Shown here: in pieces, positions 61,458 through 64,000 of the stretch
How the letters are laid out: each line of letters starts with the position of its first letter
Position numbering within the stretch: position 1 is the first letter of the stretch
DNA from: CAVQJU01 sp963712905
GTDB taxonomy: Bacteria; Acidobacteriota; Vicinamibacteria; Vicinamibacterales; CAVVIG01
Direction of reading: 5' to 3'
DNA: 64,000 bases
NCBI GenBank assembly: GCA_963712905.1
Contig: CAVQJU010000013.1
Location: 243,657 to 307,656, forward strand
Made by a program: the position numbers and the translations under genes
The notes under the pieces: model-generated
What the model was told of the DNA's origin: nothing
The model's database searches: none
What the model saw: the letters and a program-made list of their open reading frames with translations, nothing else

Positions 61458-62221
61458 CGCTGGCCTCGCAGGGTGGTCAGGTACGTCACGATGTCGGCGA
61501 CTTCCTGTGCGTCGAGCGTTCCGCGGGAAGAGGGCATCGGCGACGTCTTGACGATGGTGAACTCGCGCAGGCTGGATCGGTCGAACGCGCGCAGCTTCTC
61601 GGCGCTGTCGAGCATCTGCACCGAGAAGGTGCTCTGGTTGAGCAGGCGTCCCGTGAGGACGGTTCCGGTCTTTGTGACCGCCCGGGCGAAGCGGTAGTTG
61701 GTGTTCAGGGTCGCGCTCGGATCGAGGATCGACTGCTCGAGTTCGAGCGGCCTGCGCAGCATGCCGATATCGGAGAGCGGCGGCGCCGTGCGGGAGGTCT
61801 CGGAATGGCAGCTGGCGCACTTGCCTTTGCCGTCGAACAACGCCTTGCCGCGCGCGCTGTCGCCGGCCGTCACGGTGACGCTGTCGCCGGCCGCCGTGCC
61901 CCGCAGGTAGGCGACGATCATGCCCGCTTCGAGATCGGTGTAGTTGTTCGGCGGCATGGCCGTGCCGGCGATGCCCGAGATGATGATCTTGACCAGTTCT
62001 TCGTCGGTCGACGCGCGCTGGAAGCGGCCGCTCATGAGGGCCACGCCGCGCACCATGTCGCCGCGGGCGCCGTGGCATGTGGCGCAGCTGCCCAGGTACA
62101 GGTGCGCGCCGTTTTCGATCTCCGAGCGAGTGTAACTGTGCTGGGCGACAAGAGGGCCGCCCGCCAACAACGCGGCCACGGCGGCGACGGCGGTACGGAC
62201 GAAGGGCCATCGGACGTTCAT
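61454..62221 (-). CDS. Di-haem cytochrome c
   Basis: 255 residues, signal peptide ending PLVAQ. Two haem sites CATCH (~48) and CASCH (~133) with C-terminal Met candidates (GTAMPPNNY, KTSPMPSSRG). The C-terminal domain resembles cytochromes that partner PQQ dehydrogenases and precedes that enzyme, overlapping its start by four bases. Likely electron acceptor of the quinoprotein. Confidence 0.85.
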   Translation of the reverse strand: MNVRWPFVRTAVAAVAALLAGGPLVAQHSYTRSEIENGAHLYLGSCATCHGARGDMVRGVALMSGRFQRASTDEELVKIIISGIAGTAMPPNNYTDLEAGMIVAYLRGTAAGDSVTVTAGDSARGKALFDGKGKCASCHSETSRTAPPLSDIGMLRRPLELEQSILDPSATLNTNYRFARAVTKTGTVLTGRLLNQSTFSVQMLDSAEKLRAFDRSSLREFTIVKTSPMPSSRGTLDAQEVADIVTYLTTLRGQR

Positions 62222-62315
62222 TGGTCTCCGCCTCCACGGCTGCAGAGCTGGACGGGCGGAAGTCTAGCACCGTCACCGCTCACGGTCGATGCCGGAAAAG
62301 TGATAGCGTCGTCTC

Positions 62316-62561
62316 ATGGCGAACGAGGATTTGCAGGCGGAAGTTGAACGGCTGCGGGCAGAGAACGAACAGCTGAAAGGCCAGCGCGGGCGAAGCGTCA
62401 GCCTGAAAGTGAGCGAGAAGGGCGGCGTGTCGGTGTACGGCCTGGGCCGGTTTCCCGTCACGCTCTACAAGGAACAGTGGGCGAAGCTGCTGGCGATGAG
62501 CGACGAGATCAAGGCGTTCATGAAGGAGCACGACAAGGACTTGAAGACGAAGGGCGACTAA
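62316..62561 (+). CDS. Small coiled-coil protein
   Basis: 81 residues. A coiled coil (LQAEVERLRAENEQLKGQ, ~6-23) leads to a short conserved stretch VSLKVSEKGGVSVYGLGRFP and a helical tail (AFMKEHDKDLKTKGD). Such mini-proteins with VSVYGLGRFPVTLY are widespread among Acidobacteriota and Planctomycetota-type bacteria but have no assigned role. Its end overlaps the convergent WYL-like gene by four bases. Confidence 0.75.
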   Translation: MANEDLQAEVERLRAENEQLKGQRGRSVSLKVSEKGGVSVYGLGRFPVTLYKEQWAKLLAMSDEIKAFMKEHDKDLKTKGD

Positions 62562-62851
62562 AGCCGGCAGTGAATCGTGGACATGGTCGCGTCCTGCGGC
62601 TCGTACCCGACCCGCGGCGACGCGAAGCTCCGATCGGTGAGGGCCATCGCCCGCACCTCGTCCAGCTTGAACGTCTTCCACCCGGTCACCTGCCCCGACC
62701 GGCTGAAGCCCGACACCTGATAGCCCCGCAGCAGCTCGCCGCCGTCCTTGCCGACGCCGTGCACGTGCGGCTCGATATCGCGCGTTCCCCCGTCGTAATG
62801 GAACCGGATGACCTTCCGCTGCGAGATGGCCTGGCAGACGAGGACGTGCAC
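62558..62851 (-). CDS. WYL-domain-like small protein
   Basis: 97 residues if started at the GTG at 62851; the ribosome site GGAGGG lies too close, so an upstream non-ATG start is possible. AISQRKVIRFHYDGGTRDIE and later GYQVSGFSRSG and WKTFKLDEVRAMALTDRSF match the WYL fold, which binds ligands or nucleic acid in many regulators. No HTH is attached. A minimal stand-alone WYL protein could be a sensor; function unknown. Confidence 0.6.
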   Translation of the reverse strand: MHVLVCQAISQRKVIRFHYDGGTRDIEPHVHGVGKDGGELLRGYQVSGFSRSGQVTGWKTFKLDEVRAMALTDRSFASPRVGYEPQDATMSTIHCRL

Positions 62852-62908
62852 CCCTCCAATATACAGACGGACCGGCCACCGGTGCACACGCGCGGGTAGA
62901 ATCCACGC

Positions 62909-63916
62909 ATGACGATGACGATATGCAGGGCCGCCGTCACCATCGCCGTCTCCGCGCTCGCCCTGACGCCGCTCGTTGCCCGGCAACGTGGCTCCACGCC
63001 GCCCCAGGGCGTGCACGATGTGACGGTCACTGCGATTCCGGGCGTCATTGCGGCCGGCGCGACGTGGGCCCTCGCCTGGCAGGGCACCGACAACGCCGAC
63101 GGCATCGTCGGCACCGAAGACGGCGGCCTGCTGTTCGCCCAGGAACAGCCGAACCAGATCAGCAGGCTCGATCGCAACGACCGCGCGTCGGTGTTCCTGC
63201 GCGACACCCACGGAACGGGAGCCTTGTCGGTGGACGCCGGCGGCCGCATCTTCGCGGTTGAACGCACGTGCACGGATCCGGGGCGAGGCGCGGCGGCGTG
63301 CAACGAGCCGACGGTGGTCGGCAGCCTCGCACCGGAAAGAAGGACGCTGGCCGACAACTTCGAGGGCAGGCCGCTCGGGCGCCTGAACGACCTGGTCGTC
63401 GACCGGAAGGGCGGCGCGTACTTCACGGTCGGCGGCGCCTTCTACGCGAGCGCGACGGGCCTAGTGACGAGCCTTGGCGACAACATCCGCGCCAATGGCA
63501 TCATCCTCAGCCGCGACGATCGCGTGCTGTATGTCACGAACGGCAACAGCATCCTGGCGTTCGACGTCCAGCCCGACGGCGCGGCCGTCAACAGGCGCGA
63601 GTTTGCGAAGCTCGAGGCCGGCGGCGCGGGCGACGGCCTGGCGATCGATGCGGCGGGGCGCCTTTATGCGACGTCGGCTCCCGGCGTTCAGGTGTTCGAC
63701 GAGAGCGGCAAGTACCTGGGCCTCATCCCGACGCCCCGCAGCGTGATCAGCGTCGCGTTCTCTGGGCCTGACAAGAAGACGCTCTACGTCGTCGGCAGCG
63801 GTGCGTTGGGGCCGGATGGCAGGGAATTCGTCACGCCGGAAGGCGTCAGGAACAACGCGAAGACGATCTACAGGATTCCGATGCTGGCGCAGGGCTTCAA
63901 GGGCCGCGCGAAGTAG
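62909..63916 (+). CDS. Secreted SMP-30/gluconolactonase-like beta-propeller
   Basis: 335 residues. Signal segment (AAVTIAVSALALTPLVA) then NHL/SGL-type propeller: GALSVDAGGRIFAVERTC, LNDLVVDRKGGAYFTVGG, RANGIILSRDDRVLYVTNGN, DGLAIDAAGRLYATSAPGVQ. The N-D-x-x-x-D and N-G-I motifs are those of SMP-30 lactonases, where Asp/Asn residues bind a divalent metal. It may hydrolyse a sugar lactone; related to the quinoprotein oxidations nearby by theme only. The stop forms a TAGCGGCGGCTA palindrome with the convergent gene end. Confidence 0.8.
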   Translation: MTMTICRAAVTIAVSALALTPLVARQRGSTPPQGVHDVTVTAIPGVIAAGATWALAWQGTDNADGIVGTEDGGLLFAQEQPNQISRLDRNDRASVFLRDTHGTGALSVDAGGRIFAVERTCTDPGRGAAACNEPTVVGSLAPERRTLADNFEGRPLGRLNDLVVDRKGGAYFTVGGAFYASATGLVTSLGDNIRANGIILSRDDRVLYVTNGNSILAFDVQPDGAAVNRREFAKLEAGGAGDGLAIDAAGRLYATSAPGVQVFDESGKYLGLIPTPRSVISVAFSGPDKKTLYVVGSGALGPDGREFVTPEGVRNNAKTIYRIPMLAQGFKGRAK

Positions 63917-63922
63917 CGGCGG

Positions 63923-64000
63923 CTACTCCAGCGCGCGCAGGCGGCGTTCGACGAGTCCGTTGGTTCTGATCTGCACATCGATGAACTGATCGAGCTTGCG
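63923..64000 (-). CDS. C-terminal end of a gene cut by window edge
   Basis: The last 25 codons of a minus-strand frame ending TAG 63923-63925, reading KLDQFIDVQIRTNGLVERRL to the stop. Helical/coiled-coil character; too short to identify. Convergent with the SMP-30-like gene seven bases away, sharing a TAGCGGCGGCTA palindrome. Confidence 0.45.
   Translation of the reverse strand, partial: RKLDQFIDVQIRTNGLVERRLRALE

Noticed and set aside
1..64000. tRNA, rRNA, integrase, transposase or prophage genes
   Set aside because: Looked for on both strands by motif and protein resemblance; none was found.

Overview
The window is about 64 kb of high-GC DNA (G/C-rich third codon positions, GTG/TTG starts) that most resembles an Acidobacteriota chromosome, probably a soil Vicinamibacteria-type lineage. 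That placement is inference from gene families typical of the group: excisionase-like HTH domains fused to TolB propellers, ankyrin + DUF1592 + DUF1552 triads, carboxypeptidase-regulatory-like secreted proteins, quinoproteins and cytochromes c, and PEGA/TonB envelope proteins. No rRNA, tRNA, CRISPR array, transposase or prophage gene was recognised.

Layout. 0-13 kb: secreted and membrane proteins, an HTH-TolB protein, a glycosyltransferase with TPRs, carbonic anhydrase, a PpiC foldase lipoprotein, a rhomboid that has lost key active-site residues, and an SPFH/zinc-ribbon pair. 12.4-19.4 kb: a tightly overlapped efflux operon (TetR, TolC, HlyD lipoprotein, two ABC ATPases, two ABC-2 permeases); the second ATPase carries a one-base frameshift. 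19.5-26.6 kb: an aromatic meta-cleavage cluster with a LigJ-like hydratase, an NMT1-type binding protein with ATPase and permease, a LigB-type extradiol dioxygenase and an RraA/LigK-like aldolase, plus a nearby second RraA paralogue. Together these give ring opening, hydration and retro-aldol cleavage with a dedicated importer, as in gallate catabolism. 26.6-33.4 kb: VOC protein, beta-propeller, secreted proteins, an HTH_25-GAF protein, and PEGA and TonB_C envelope proteins. 33.4-38.5 kb (minus): a beta-barrel protein, CuA-type cupredoxin, DUF1111 di-haem protein (frameshifted) and sugar-dehydrogenase-like quinoprotein, which look like a periplasmic redox unit. 38.6-43.8 kb: an orphan ModA-like binding protein coupled to an EfpL-type elongation factor, then a HEAT-like protein overlapped with an HD-GYP protein. 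43.9-49.1 kb: ankyrin, DUF1592-family cytochrome (frameshifted) and DUF1552 triad.

49.2-53.6 kb is the most unusual stretch. It packs a receiver-PilZ protein, a normal-looking receiver, two receiver-like proteins whose phospho-acceptor Asp is replaced (Ala, Asn), a PilZ protein, and a mini-protein resembling a sigma54-activator AAA+ core with both Walker motifs degraded, plus tiny Cys-rich proteins. There is no histidine kinase. 53.6-64 kb: zwf and gnd, two tandem regulatory-like-domain secreted proteins, a quinoprotein dehydrogenase with its cytochrome c, a WYL-like protein and an SMP-30-type propeller.

Two patterns cut across the window. Intergenic repeats (a two-copy double hairpin, a 214-nt palindrome, CGCAGAG-type palindromes and a heptamer array) sit at gene ends, and several supply stop codons or, once, the coding start. 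Three otherwise intact genes carry a single extra base compatible with an extra plus-strand G, which may be sequence error rather than biology.
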